Of a stretch of DNA of 64,000 bases, positions 43,781 to 52,604 are shown piece after piece. The notes under the pieces were generated by a model, which saw only the letters and a program-made list of their open reading frames with translations, was not told the DNA's origin and did not search any database. A program made the position numbers and the translations under genes. The DNA is from Halopiger aswanensis (GTDB taxonomy: Archaea > Halobacteriota > Halobacteria > Halobacteriales > Natrialbaceae). Location of the stretch: NCBI RefSeq assembly GCF_003610195.1, contig NZ_RAPO01000005.1:1-64000 (forward strand), in the 5' to 3' direction. Positions within the stretch are counted from its first letter, which is position 1. Every line of letters begins with the position of its first letter.

Positions 43781-44970
43781 CCTCGTAGTCGTGCCAGTTC
43801 AAATGTCCGTACTCGAGGCGGTGTGACCGTACTACGGCGGAATTTCGAGCCGATCTGGATTGGGAGTCCACCGCGATCGATCGACGGGTATTGTTCAGCG
43901 TGGCTGAGATCGGCAGTATACGTAGTTCCGAACCGTACTTCGACCGTTACGGGTTCGGAATCCGGTAAGTATCCAAACTGAAAGGACTTCCGTCTTATTA
44001 TTCAAAATAGATGTTAGATAGGACTTCGATCTCCGTGGAGACCGTATCGAATTACCGGCCACGCTCGTGGAGTACGGCGTTGCAGTGGCGAGAAACACGA
44101 CGTATTCGACATCGAGTTTCTTTTTGATATCGCACAGAATCATAGATATTGGCAGATTTCTGCGTCTGTTTGATCCGAACGTGCAGGATTTGGTCGACTC
44201 GGACCGAGAACAGCGAACAGCCAGTAGCGTTGCTCGCTGACTAGATCTCGATTTAGCGTGTCCGACGTGATCCGGCCGGGTTCCAGCCGCCGGAGACAGG
44301 TCGACTTTCTGCAATCCGTTGCGAACGGTCGATGCGTCCGTTTAATTCGGAACCACCAGATATACAAACAGTTTTTGAAAGTTATGAGTGGGTAGATGGC
44401 GGCGGCTATCCGATCGCAACAACCTGCGCGGTGTCGCTTCCCGCTCTATAAATCTCATTGAAGGACGCTACGAGCGTCGGTGACGGAGGTGAATTCCAAA
44501 CGAACACGGAGAACGTCGGTCTGTGCGTTTCGATACGATCTCCGAGTTCGTACTCGAGAGCTTTCGGATTTGCGGTGTGTCATGTGTTGTGCCGAGCGAC
44601 CGGCACGATCCCCTAGCCGGCAGGTGCTCCGGTCGATGGTGCCGTCGGCACGATCTTCGATCATTCCCTCTTCAAGCAGCCGGTTTCGGGGTAGTACGTC
44701 TCCCCTAACGTAGTACTTCGAAATGGTACGTGCAGGCTACCCTCGAGTAGCCGGCGTATATTATCCAGGGATCGTTCTGAATGACAAATAGATGATCAGT
44801 ACGATATCGAGACGGTCATCAGTTCGTGGTAATCGGAACCTCGCACCGATACGTAACTCGTTGCCCTCCGCGCCTGACACTGACCGTCGCCTCGGCGAGC
44901 GCCTGTTCGCTACGGAGTCACTCACGTCTCCTCGTAGTGGGAGTGAGAGAGCGGCTACTCTTTGACAATC
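43781..44970. other. Long gene-poor stretch with IS remnants
   Basis: About 1.2 kb with no intact gene. The middle carries a decayed transposase on the minus strand, listed separately. The part from 44400 to 44960 has a TATA-like CTATAAATC near 44443-44451 and scattered short frames without coding character. The end precedes the signal peptide of the secreted protein gene. Confidence 0.45.
43895..44400 (-). pseudogene. Degenerate IS6-like transposase remnant
   Basis: Leftward frames hold discontinuous transposase-like pieces. RITSDTLNRDLVSEQRYWLF AV appears near 44208-44265, resembling the DExx...G.RYWLYAAVD catalytic start of haloarchaeal IS6-type enzymes. In a shifted frame DIKKKLDVEYVVFLATATPY near 44076-44135 resembles the second-aspartate region, with the aspartate lost. 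Several frame changes and stops separate them. The assignment to IS6 is by remembered pattern only. Confidence 0.4.
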
Positions 44971-45975
44971 ATGACCGGTATTCGCCCTCAATCCACACGT
45001 AGTGTCCTCGCGATCGCGTTCCTCGTCGCCTTCGGAACCGCCCTCGTGGTGGGTCCCGTCACGGGTGCTGTCGGTGGAGATACCGGTGACGCCTCGAGTG
45101 CAGGGACATCACTGGACACCAACACAGTAGTCGCCCCGCCCGAAACCAACGTCTCCGAACCGGCGTACGAACAACCGGCACCGGAACCGGGTGACCCGTA
45201 CTACGAAGCGGCCGACTCGGAGGGGAATTGGATCAGTTACTCGAACCCGCGCGACGGCTATCGGAGCCCGTACCTCGGCGACGGATCAGGTAAAATTTGT
45301 GTTACGGTACTCAACGAGGCGGGTGATCCAGTCGTCGGAGAGAGTATTCCAAATACGACAGTAACGATTCCGACTGGGGATCGGCTCTCGTGGCACAGCA
45401 ATGCCGATCCGATGACTGTGGAGTATCCGCTGACCGATAACTACGAGTGGCCGCTCGATGCCGACCAGTTCGGAACGAGTCCGGATCTCCCGCAGGGAGA
45501 CGGATACATGGACTCCCACTGTATCGAATTCCACGGCCATCCGGAGGGGGCTACCGTCGACTACGGCGAGGTACAGATCGAGGGTGACCACGCGGACGAC
45601 GTCGAACTCGTCGGCTACGTCGAACAGCCGAACGACGACTGGAACACTGACGTCGATCCGATAGCCACCGCGGAATCGTACGAAGCGGTCGGCGGTAACT
45701 GGACCTACCAGAGTGAGAAGCACGAACGATTGCACGGCCAAGTCGTCGTCGTGCTCCAGCTCGATGCAGCGGAGGGGTACGATGGCGGCAACGACAACGA
45801 CGATACCGAACCGGACACGGAACGAGATGACGAGGACGACAGCGGCGCGAACGAATCGTCCGCCTCAGCAGCCAATGAAAGCGAGCGGAACGACAGCGAT
45901 GGGACGTCCGGGTTCGGACCGGTCGCCGCGCTCGTTGCCTTATCGGTGCTCGCTTTCGCTGCTAGAGGGCGCTAA
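44971..45975 (+). CDS. Secreted protein with PGF-CTERM-like anchor
   Basis: A 334-residue protein. A Sec signal peptide (VLAIAFLVAFGTALVVGPVT) is followed by a mature beta-rich domain with cysteines at ICVTVLNEAG and SHCIEFHGHP, an acidic Asp/Glu/Asn/Ser stalk from about 270, and the end TSGFGPVAALVALSVLAFAA with a basic tail. That end has the layout of archaeosortase A substrates, although the usual PGF is SGF here. It is probably processed and lipid-anchored on the cell surface. A TTG three codons upstream is possible. Function unknown. Confidence 0.8.
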   Translation: MTGIRPQSTRSVLAIAFLVAFGTALVVGPVTGAVGGDTGDASSAGTSLDTNTVVAPPETNVSEPAYEQPAPEPGDPYYEAADSEGNWISYSNPRDGYRSPYLGDGSGKICVTVLNEAGDPVVGESIPNTTVTIPTGDRLSWHSNADPMTVEYPLTDNYEWPLDADQFGTSPDLPQGDGYMDSHCIEFHGHPEGATVDYGEVQIEGDHADDVELVGYVEQPNDDWNTDVDPIATAESYEAVGGNWTYQSEKHERLHGQVVVVLQLDAAEGYDGGNDNDDTEPDTERDDEDDSGANESSASAANESERNDSDGTSGFGPVAALVALSVLAFAARGR

Positions 45976-46129
45976 GCCCCCTTCCTCAGGGAGCGAACGG
46001 AACAACGTGGAGTGAGCGGGGTTCCAACTCGCGTTCGGGTCGGCTACGTGTCGATGCTCGTCGTTCGGTGACGGTCCCGTCCCGTTCGAGGAGGTGGCCT
46101 TATACTGCTTCGCTCTCCTAGCACGGGCA

Positions 46130-49100
46130 ATGACTCCCTCTCCTCGTTCGGATAAAAACTCGACGGCAGACGCCGCCATCCGACAGCAGGAACTCGTCGC
46201 GGACCTCGGTCGCCGGGCGTTCGAGACGGACGATCCGAACGAATTTATCGACAGCACCGCCGCGGCGGTCGGCGACCTACTCGAGGCCGAGTTCGCGACC
46301 GTTCTCGAATCGGCTCCGGGCGACGATCGGTTCCTGATCCGCGGCGGAGACGGGATCGACGACGATCGCATCGGAACGAAGACGACTGCATCCGGTCGCA
46401 ATACCGCACACAGAACGGCGCTGATGGCGAACGACCCCGTCGCCGTCGACCTCGAAACCAGCGATCGGTTCGACCGGCCGGCGTTTCTCCCCGACCAGAC
46501 GATCAGCAGCGTCATCTGCGCCAGTATCGGCTCGACGGAGGGGCCGTGGGGCGTCCTCGCTATCTACACGACGACGGACGCGGTCGACGACTCGGACGCG
46601 GCGTTCGTCCAGAGCGTCGCGAACGTCCTCGGTTCGGTCGTCGATCGGGAGCGAGCGAACCGGCGCAGAGACGCGGAGGCGTCCCTCAAGGACAAGATCG
46701 TCGAAACGAGTCCGATCGGCATCACGATCGTCGATACCGACGGCGAGATCCGCTTCGCAAACGATCGCGCCGAAGAAATCTTCGGTCGTAGTAAAGAGAG
46801 GATCGACGAGTTGCGGTTCGACGATCCCGAGTGGGACGAGATCGGTCCCGACGGCCATTCCCTTTCGTCGGCGGAGTTGCCGTTCTCCCGGATCCTCGAG
46901 TCGGGCGAGCCGCTCTTCGATCAGGTCCGCGGCATCTTGCGTCCGGACGGTCAGCGGGTGTGGCTCTCGATCAGCGGCGCGCCGCTCTCCGACGGTGACA
47001 ACGACGAAATCGACGGCGTCGTCTTCGCGATCGAGGACATCTCCGATCGGTTCGAGCGCAGTCGAGAGCTCGAGCGGTACGAAACGGTCGTCGAAACGGC
47101 CCACGAGGGCATTTACGTCCTCGACGAGGAGCGTCGGTTCGAACTGGTCAACGATTCGTTCGCCGACCTGACCCCGTTCTCGCGGGCGGAACTGCAGGGG
47201 CGACACGCCTCGACGGTGTTCGGCGAGGAGTTCGCCTCCATCGAGGCCGAACAGTGGAGCGACGGAAGCGAGGGGGAACCACCGACGTTCGAGGAAACGA
47301 TCAACGCCGGTCCGGACGAGACCCGGACGGTCGAGAACCGATTCGTTATTCTGGACGAGGACGGAGACGAAACGCGGATCGGTGTGGTCCGGGACGTAAC
47401 CGAGCGCAACCGGATGGAGGCGGCGCTTCGGGAGAAGGAACGCCGATTCAGAACGCTCAGCGAACACCTCGAGGAGGTCATCTGGTTGACCGACGCGGAC
47501 CCCGCGGAGTACGTCTATGCGAACCCAGCCTACGAGGACGTCTTCGGACACGACCGCGAAAACCTGTACGACGACGGGCTCTCGTGGCTCGAACTCGTCC
47601 ACTCGGCGGATCGGGACCGGGTTCGTGAGGCCTACACCGCACTGCCGGACGCGCGGTTCGACGAGGAGTTTCGGATCGTCAGGCCGGACGACGAGCAGCG
47701 GTGGATTCACGCCCGGGCGGTCCCGGTCACCGACGACGACGGGACGGTCCAACACATCGTCGGAATCGACGCCGATGTCACGGCGCGGAAAGAACGCGAG
47801 CGGAAACTGGAGAAGTATCGAACGATCATCGAGGCGATCGACGACGGCGTTTACACGGTCGACGACGAGGGCCGATTCACCGTCGTCAATCGGGCGTTCG
47901 CCGAACTGACCGGCTACGACCGCGAGGAACTGCTCGGCGCACGCGAGTCGCTCGTCGTCGACGACGAGGTACTCGAACGCGCTCGAGACGTCGCCGACGA
48001 GTCGAGCGCGACGAAACTGGAGGCAACGATCCAGACGGCCGACGGCGAGGCGGTCCCCACCGAGACGGCGGTGACGACCCACGTCGCCGAATCCGGGACG
48101 TACCGCCGGATCGGCGTCGTCAGGGACGTCACCGAGCGGCTCGCGTATCAACGCAGGCTCGAGGAGAGCGAACGGCGCTACCGGACGCTGGTCGAGAGCT
48201 TCCCGAACGGCGTGATCACGATGTTCGACGAGGAACTCCGGTATACCTTCGCGGACGGGCAAATCCTCGACGAGATTGATCTTCCCCCCGACGAACTCGA
48301 AGGACAGACGATCCACGACGTCTACTCCGACGAACTCGTCACCGAACTCGAACCGGCGTTCCGGGCCGTCTTCGACGGTGAATCGACCGAAACGGACGTC
48401 TCGTTTCGCGATCGCACCTGGAGCGTCCACATCGTTCCCGTCAGGGACGACGACGGCGACGTGTTCGCGGGGATGCTCGTCGCGGTCGACGTCACCGACC
48501 GCGACGAGTACAAACGGAAACTCGAGGAGTCGAACGAGCGCTTAGAGCAGTTCGCCTACGTGGCGAGCCACGATCTGCAGGAACCGCTGCGCATGGTCTC
48601 GAGTTACTTGCAGCTGCTCGAGAGTCGCTACGGCGACGAGCTGGACCAGGACGGTGAGGAGTTCCTCGAGTTCGCGGTCGACGGCGCCGAACGGATGACG
48701 GAGATGATCGACGGGCTGCTCGAGTACTCCCGGGTCGATACGCGAGGGGAGTCGTTTGAGCTGGTCGACCTCGACGAACTGCTCGACGAGGTCCTCGACG
48801 ACCTGCAGCTCCGGATCGAGGTGACCGGCGCGGAGATTACGGCGGAATCGTTGCCGACCGTTCGCGGCGACGCCAGCCAGTTGCGACGGGTGCTTCAGAA
48901 TCTCGTCACCAACGCGATCACGTATAGCGGCGACGAGCGGCCCCGAATCGATATCGGGACCGAACGGCGTGGACGGCAGTGCGTTCTCTCGGTTCGAGAC
49001 GAGGGGATCGGAATCGACCCCGACGATCAGGACCGGATCTTCGAGATCTTCCAGCGCTTGCACACGCACGAGGAACACGAGGGAACCGGGATGGGACTGA

Positions 49101-49201
49101 CCCTCGCTCGACGGATCGTCGAACGGCACGGCGGCCGCATCTGGGTCGAGTCGGAACCCGGTGAGGGATCGACGTTCTCGCTCACGCTTCCGCTCGAGTG
49201 A
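46130..49201 (+). CDS. Multi-PAS sensor histidine kinase
   Basis: A 1023-residue cytoplasmic kinase. It has a GAF-like region (20-180) and five PAS domains, starting near residues 185 (ETSPIGITIVDTDGEIRFAN), 315, 440, 565 (IEAIDDGVYTVDDEGRFTVV) and 695. A HisKA dimerisation helix carries the phospho-His in ASHDLQEPLRMVSSYLQLLE near 820, and a HATPase domain with NLVTNAITYSG, DEGIGIDPDDQDRIFEIFQR and EGTGMGLTLA boxes follows. No membrane helices are present, so it senses internal redox, light or small ligands. No response regulator is adjacent. The start is placed at MTPSPRSD after a TATA box near 46098. Confidence 0.93.
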   Translation: MTPSPRSDKNSTADAAIRQQELVADLGRRAFETDDPNEFIDSTAAAVGDLLEAEFATVLESAPGDDRFLIRGGDGIDDDRIGTKTTASGRNTAHRTALMANDPVAVDLETSDRFDRPAFLPDQTISSVICASIGSTEGPWGVLAIYTTTDAVDDSDAAFVQSVANVLGSVVDRERANRRRDAEASLKDKIVETSPIGITIVDTDGEIRFANDRAEEIFGRSKERIDELRFDDPEWDEIGPDGHSLSSAELPFSRILESGEPLFDQVRGILRPDGQRVWLSISGAPLSDGDNDEIDGVVFAIEDISDRFERSRELERYETVVETAHEGIYVLDEERRFELVNDSFADLTPFSRAELQGRHASTVFGEEFASIEAEQWSDGSEGEPPTFEETINAGPDETRTVENRFVILDEDGDETRIGVVRDVTERNRMEAALREKERRFRTLSEHLEEVIWLTDADPAEYVYANPAYEDVFGHDRENLYDDGLSWLELVHSADRDRVREAYTALPDARFDEEFRIVRPDDEQRWIHARAVPVTDDDGTVQHIVGIDADVTARKERERKLEKYRTIIEAIDDGVYTVDDEGRFTVVNRAFAELTGYDREELLGARESLVVDDEVLERARDVADESSATKLEATIQTADGEAVPTETAVTTHVAESGTYRRIGVVRDVTERLAYQRRLEESERRYRTLVESFPNGVITMFDEELRYTFADGQILDEIDLPPDELEGQTIHDVYSDELVTELEPAFRAVFDGESTETDVSFRDRTWSVHIVPVRDDDGDVFAGMLVAVDVTDRDEYKRKLEESNERLEQFAYVASHDLQEPLRMVSSYLQLLESRYGDELDQDGEEFLEFAVDGAERMTEMIDGLLEYSRVDTRGESFELVDLDELLDEVLDDLQLRIEVTGAEITAESLPTVRGDASQLRRVLQNLVTNAITYSGDERPRIDIGTERRGRQCVLSVRDEGIGIDPDDQDRIFEIFQRLHTHEEHEGTGMGLTLARRIVERHGGRIWVESEPGEGSTFSLTLPLE

Positions 49202-49258
49202 GACGCGAGCAGACCGCTCACCGGACGGGCTTCCACCCGGCGGCCCAAGAGGCGGCCG

Positions 49259-50413
49259 TCAGTAGACGCGCTCGGTCGCGATCTCGGCGCCCTCGACGAG
49301 CGCCTCGAGTTTGGCCCACGCGATTTCGGGGTGGACCATGCCGAGACCCGCCTGCGTACCGAAGCCGCAGTCGGGCGCGGCGACGATCGGCGTCGACTCG
49401 TCGACCGCGTCCGCGACGCGCTCAAGGCGGTCGGCGATCGTCTCCGGGTGGTCGATAATGTTCGTCTTGACGTCGACGACGCCGGGCATCAGCGTCCAGC
49501 CGTCGGGAAGCGGCTGTTCGGCGAACGCGCGGTACTCGTGCTGGTGGCGGGGGTTGGCCTGTTCGACGCTCAGTCCGGTGATGTCGGCCTCGTAGATCTC
49601 CGGCAGGAGGTCGGCCAGGTCCGCGTCGAGGTGGTGGGGGCCCTCGTAGCTCCCCCAGCAGGTGTGCAGGCGGACTTGCTCTGCCGGAACGTTCTCGAGG
49701 GCCTCGTTAAGCGCCTCGACGTGGAGGCGCGTCGCGTCCTTGACGTCCTCGAGCGGTTCGTCCGCGTAGGCCGCCGTCTGGCCGATGGTGAGCAGTTCGG
49801 GCGCGTCGATCTGGAGGGTCATCCCGGTCTCGGCGATCAGTTCGTACTCCGCCTGCATCGCGTCCGCGACGGCGAAGAGGAACTCCTCGTAGGAGTCGTA
49901 GTACTCGTTGACGTGCGTGGTCGCGACGATACTCGGCGACGCCGAGGTCACGAACGTCCCCTCGAAGTCGGCGTCGACGGCCGCGAGCGCGTCACTGAAT
50001 TCCTCGAGTTCGTCTCCGGCCTCCTCGTGGCCGGTGTACTCGACGGGGCCGTCGACGACGGGCTGCATCGAGAGATCGATGACGTCCGTCTTGAACGTCT
50101 CCTCGGCGTACTCGGGGAACTCCTGGAGGTCCGCCCAGAGATCCTGCTCGCGCTTCCCGTCGATACCGCTCAACCGGTCTGCGACGTACCAATTGAACGA
50201 GACCCGCGACTGTTCGCCGTTGTTGACGACGTCGAGTCCGACCTCAGCCTGTCGCTCGACGACGTCCCGTGTGGCCTCCGCGACGGTTTCGTTCCACTCG
50301 CCCTCGTCGACCGGTTCGTCGTTCTGCCGCGCCTCGAGGAGCTCGAGAAGCGCCGGCGGGCGCGGGAGGCTCCCGATGTGCGTCGTGCGGATTCGGTCGT
50401 CGGTGGTTGTCAT
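49259..50413 (-). CDS. MetE-like cobalamin-independent methionine synthase core
   Basis: A 384-residue protein from MTTTDDRIRTTHIGSLPRPP. It resembles the C-terminal catalytic half of MetE. VRLHTCWGSYEGPHHLDADL supplies the His and Cys zinc ligands, the middle has ITGLSVEQANPRHQHEYRAF, and VAAPDCGFGTQAGLGM supplies the last Cys. The archaeal short forms transfer a methyl group to homocysteine, or to another thiol, from a corrinoid or folate-type donor. An ACAATAT element 32 bases upstream suggests control with the sulfur genes. Confidence 0.85.
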   Translation of the reverse strand: MTTTDDRIRTTHIGSLPRPPALLELLEARQNDEPVDEGEWNETVAEATRDVVERQAEVGLDVVNNGEQSRVSFNWYVADRLSGIDGKREQDLWADLQEFPEYAEETFKTDVIDLSMQPVVDGPVEYTGHEEAGDELEEFSDALAAVDADFEGTFVTSASPSIVATTHVNEYYDSYEEFLFAVADAMQAEYELIAETGMTLQIDAPELLTIGQTAAYADEPLEDVKDATRLHVEALNEALENVPAEQVRLHTCWGSYEGPHHLDADLADLLPEIYEADITGLSVEQANPRHQHEYRAFAEQPLPDGWTLMPGVVDVKTNIIDHPETIADRLERVADAVDESTPIVAAPDCGFGTQAGLGMVHPEIAWAKLEALVEGAEIATERVY

Positions 50414-50444
50414 TGGGTACTCTTGTGAGTAATAGTTCCAGCAG

Positions 50445-50451
50445 ACAATAT
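50445..50451. promoter_or_regulatory. ACAATAY element upstream of MetE-like gene
   Basis: ACAATAT on the plus strand (ATATTGT in gene direction) about 32 bases before the start codon, within TTATATTGTC, which may double as a TATA box. Confidence 0.4.
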
Positions 50452-50560
50452 AACTGGTGGTATTCTCACGATCGACGACGGTCACGACGGATCGATAGCG
50501 TCTCCGTCGTTCGAAAACGGCGAAATTCCGTCGGGGTACCGAATCAGTCCGGAACCGTCG

Positions 50561-51100
50561 TCAGTGATACGCCTTTTCGCCGGCCTCGATCGGGACCTCG
50601 AGCCAGTTTTCCGTCGGCGGGAGCGGGCACTCGTACCGGTCCGAGTAGGCGCACGTCGGATTGTACGCCTCGTTGAAGTCGAGGATCCAGTTTCCGTCGT
50701 CCGTCCGGTGGGCGTCGTCCTCGAGGTCGAGGTACCGACCGGCGCCGTAGGTCTCGTCGCCGCTGGTCGCGTCCCGGAACGGGACCCAGAGCCGTTCGTC
50801 GTCGGGGTCCGCCTTGTAGGCCTGCAGCGCGACGTCCTCACCGTCGACGGTGAAGCGGAACTTTCCCCACCGAAGGTACTCTCGCTCGCCGTCGGTACTC
50901 GTTCCGACGGTGACCCGTTCGGGATCGTCGCACTCGTGCAGCGGTAGTTCGAACCGGTACTCCTCGCCGATCTGGTAGTACTCGAGGCCGTCGAACGACT
51001 CGCGCTCGTCCGGCGGAATCGGCGAGTGCGGATCGCCGCCGAAGTACCGGTCTTTCTCCTCGCGTTGCGTTTCGATCGCGTGCCGCCAATCGGTGGTCAT
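50561..51100 (-). CDS. DUF1684 family protein
   Basis: A 179-residue protein with the DUF1684 pattern: WRHAIETQREEKDRYFGGDP at the N-terminus, LRWGKFRFTVDGEDVALQAY, LWVPFRDATSGDETYGAGRY, and the end LDFNEAYNPTCAYSDRYECP with PPTENWLEVPIEAGEKAYH. Many DUF1684 proteins occur singly; enzymatic function is not established. It lies between the MetE-like and thioredoxin genes in the same direction. Confidence 0.88.
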   Translation of the reverse strand: MTTDWRHAIETQREEKDRYFGGDPHSPIPPDERESFDGLEYYQIGEEYRFELPLHECDDPERVTVGTSTDGEREYLRWGKFRFTVDGEDVALQAYKADPDDERLWVPFRDATSGDETYGAGRYLDLEDDAHRTDDGNWILDFNEAYNPTCAYSDRYECPLPPTENWLEVPIEAGEKAYH

Positions 51101-51211
51101 GGCTGAATGTCAGTGTGTCGCGGTCGCGTCGCCGGTCCTCATATCGGAGTCGGACCGGATACGCTGTTCAGACGGTCAGTATCGACTGCCGTGGTCTCGG
51201 TAGGTACGTCC

Positions 51212-51652
51212 TTACGCGTGTTGCTCGATCAGGCCCTGTAGCGTCCCGCGGTCCTGAGCACCGACCATGCGTTCGACCGGCTGGCCGTCGGCGTAGAGTA
51301 CCAACGTAGGGACCCCACGGGCGCCCAGTTGCTGGGCGATTCGCTGGTGTCGGTCGACGTCGACCTTCGCGACCGCAGCGTCGGTCTCCGCGGCGAGCGC
51401 TTCGATCGTCGGCTCCATCATCTGACAGGGGCCACACCAGTCGGCGTAGCAGTCCACGAGGACCACGTCGTGTTCCGCGACGACCTCGTCAAGGTGATCC
51501 TGACCTGTGATCGCGATCGGGTCGTCCGGCGCGTCGCCCGTCTCGTCCGCGTCGGCCGCGTCGAGGCTCCCACCGTTCTCGAGGCGTTCCTGCAACTCTC
51601 GCTTCTTCCGTTCGCGGATCCGTTGTCGTTCGTCGTCGATGGACTCGCTCAT
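51212..51652 (-). CDS. trxA: Thioredoxin with N-terminal extension
   Basis: A 146-residue protein. Residues 1-45 form a charged helical extension (DDERQRIRERKKRELQERLE). The thioredoxin domain follows with active site DWCGPCQMM and cis-Pro loop ARGVPTLVLY. It reduces protein disulfides and could also strip persulfides. The promoter contains an ACAATATTG element. Confidence 0.92.
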   Translation of the reverse strand: MSESIDDERQRIRERKKRELQERLENGGSLDAADADETGDAPDDPIAITGQDHLDEVVAEHDVVLVDCYADWCGPCQMMEPTIEALAAETDAAVAKVDVDRHQRIAQQLGARGVPTLVLYADGQPVERMVGAQDRGTLQGLIEQHA

Positions 51653-51675
51653 CGGTCGACGGTACGGTCTCCACG

Positions 51676-51714
51676 ATTATAATGATTTTGTGTACCATGA
51701 GCAATATTGTGTCG
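51676..51714 (-). promoter_or_regulatory. Thioredoxin promoter with ACACAATATTG element
   Basis: In gene direction GACACAATATTGC (51702-51714 on the plus strand as its complement) is followed after about 20 bases by a TATA-like ATTATAAT at 51676-51683, about 25-30 bases before the ATG at 51652. The arrangement of element just upstream of TATA is repeated at 57886. Confidence 0.5.
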
Positions 51715-51978
51715 GCGGAACGGTCGGAGGTCTCCCCGGCGTGGCGACGTGACTGACCGATCGCTGCTCGAACTGTCGTACCGATGGCCTCCGGACTGTC
51801 GGAGATACAATTCCTTCTAACACGGCTGTTAGTTGGGGAAAGGTGCCCTGTTCTATCGCTCGGTGAGGATCCATTACGAGTCGATTTGGAGTCCGATACA
51901 CCTCCCGAGAGCGATCGTCGCCTATAACTCTATCGCCGATTCCTGAATCAGCTAGATTCCCGATAGTGCCATTACTAT

Positions 51979-51985
51979 ACAATAC
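51979..51985 (+). promoter_or_regulatory. ACAATAY element upstream of SHOCT-TusA-SQR operon
   Basis: ACAATAC inside ACTATACAATACTATTC, 24 bases before the ATG at 52009; it overlaps the likely TATA box of the operon, so a bound protein would block TBP. Confidence 0.45.
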
Positions 51986-52008
51986 TATTCTTCGAGTGTG
52001 ATCGAACG

Positions 52009-52359
52009 ATGACGGACCCACACGAAACGATCGGACGGTATGCGAGCCGAACGACGGCCTTTGCCGCCGTCCTCCTCGTCGCCGCGACCGCGACGGCGTC
52101 CGCGCAGCCCCACGGCAGCGGTGCCGGCGGAGGGATGGGCAGTTGGGGAGTCTTCGGCGGCTGGATGTTCCTCTGGCCGATCGTCCTGCTCGGTCTGCTG
52201 GCCCTATTGATCGTCTGGGCCGGTAGTCGGCACAGAGGTGACCGAATCGACCGCACCGACCGACCCGACCGAGCGCTCGAGGAACTCCGCGAGCGCTACG
52301 CCCGCGGTGAGTTCTCGGACGAGGAGTTCGAACGACGACGACGCAACCTGCAATCGTAG
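52009..52359 (+). CDS. SHOCT-domain membrane protein
   Basis: A 116-residue protein with an N-terminal hydrophobic segment (FAAVLLVAATATASA, possibly a cleaved signal), a second helix (MFLWPIVLLGLLALLIVWAG) and a C-terminal SHOCT motif (ALEELRERYARGEFSDEEFE). SHOCT ends mediate protein oligomerisation. It is the first gene of a tight operon with TusA, SQR and DUF1641. Confidence 0.85.
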   Translation: MTDPHETIGRYASRTTAFAAVLLVAATATASAQPHGSGAGGGMGSWGVFGGWMFLWPIVLLGLLALLIVWAGSRHRGDRIDRTDRPDRALEELRERYARGEFSDEEFERRRRNLQS

Positions 52360-52363
52360 ACCA

Positions 52364-52603
52364 ATGACTGATACAGACGATCCGGACGTGACGATCGACT
52401 CGAAGGACGCATCGTGTCCCGGCCCGCTGATGGACCTCATCGGGAAGGTGAAGACCCTCGACGCCGGTACCGTGGTCGAACTCCAGACCACCGAACGGAA
52501 CTCGACGACCGACGTTCCGGAGTGGCTCGAGGAAGCCGGCCACGACCTAGTCGAGATCGAGGAGCGCGACGACTACTGGAGTATCTACCTGGAGGTCAAC
52601 TGA
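52364..52603 (+). CDS. tusA: Second TusA-family sulfurtransferase
   Basis: A 79-residue protein with the motif DASCPGPLMDLIGKVKTL, in which Cys18 is the persulfide carrier (CPGP variant). The usual beta-rich end (IEERDDYWSIYLEVN) follows. It lies 4 bases after the SHOCT gene and 1 base before SQR, suggesting that it accepts or supplies sulfane sulfur for the quinone-linked oxidation of sulfide. Confidence 0.92.
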   Translation: MTDTDDPDVTIDSKDASCPGPLMDLIGKVKTLDAGTVVELQTTERNSTTDVPEWLEEAGHDLVEIEERDDYWSIYLEVN

Positions 52604-52604
52604 G

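Noticed and set aside
46277-48430. Very long minus-strand open frame (717 codons) inside the histidine kinase
   Set aside because: It is antisense to conserved PAS and kinase motifs; long antisense frames are usual in GC-rich haloarchaeal genes, and its product has repetitive Arg/Val/Asp composition without motifs.
49331-50428. Plus-strand frame of 365 codons over the MetE-like gene
   Set aside because: It is antisense to conserved zinc-ligand motifs; composition is biased to Arg, Val and Leu.
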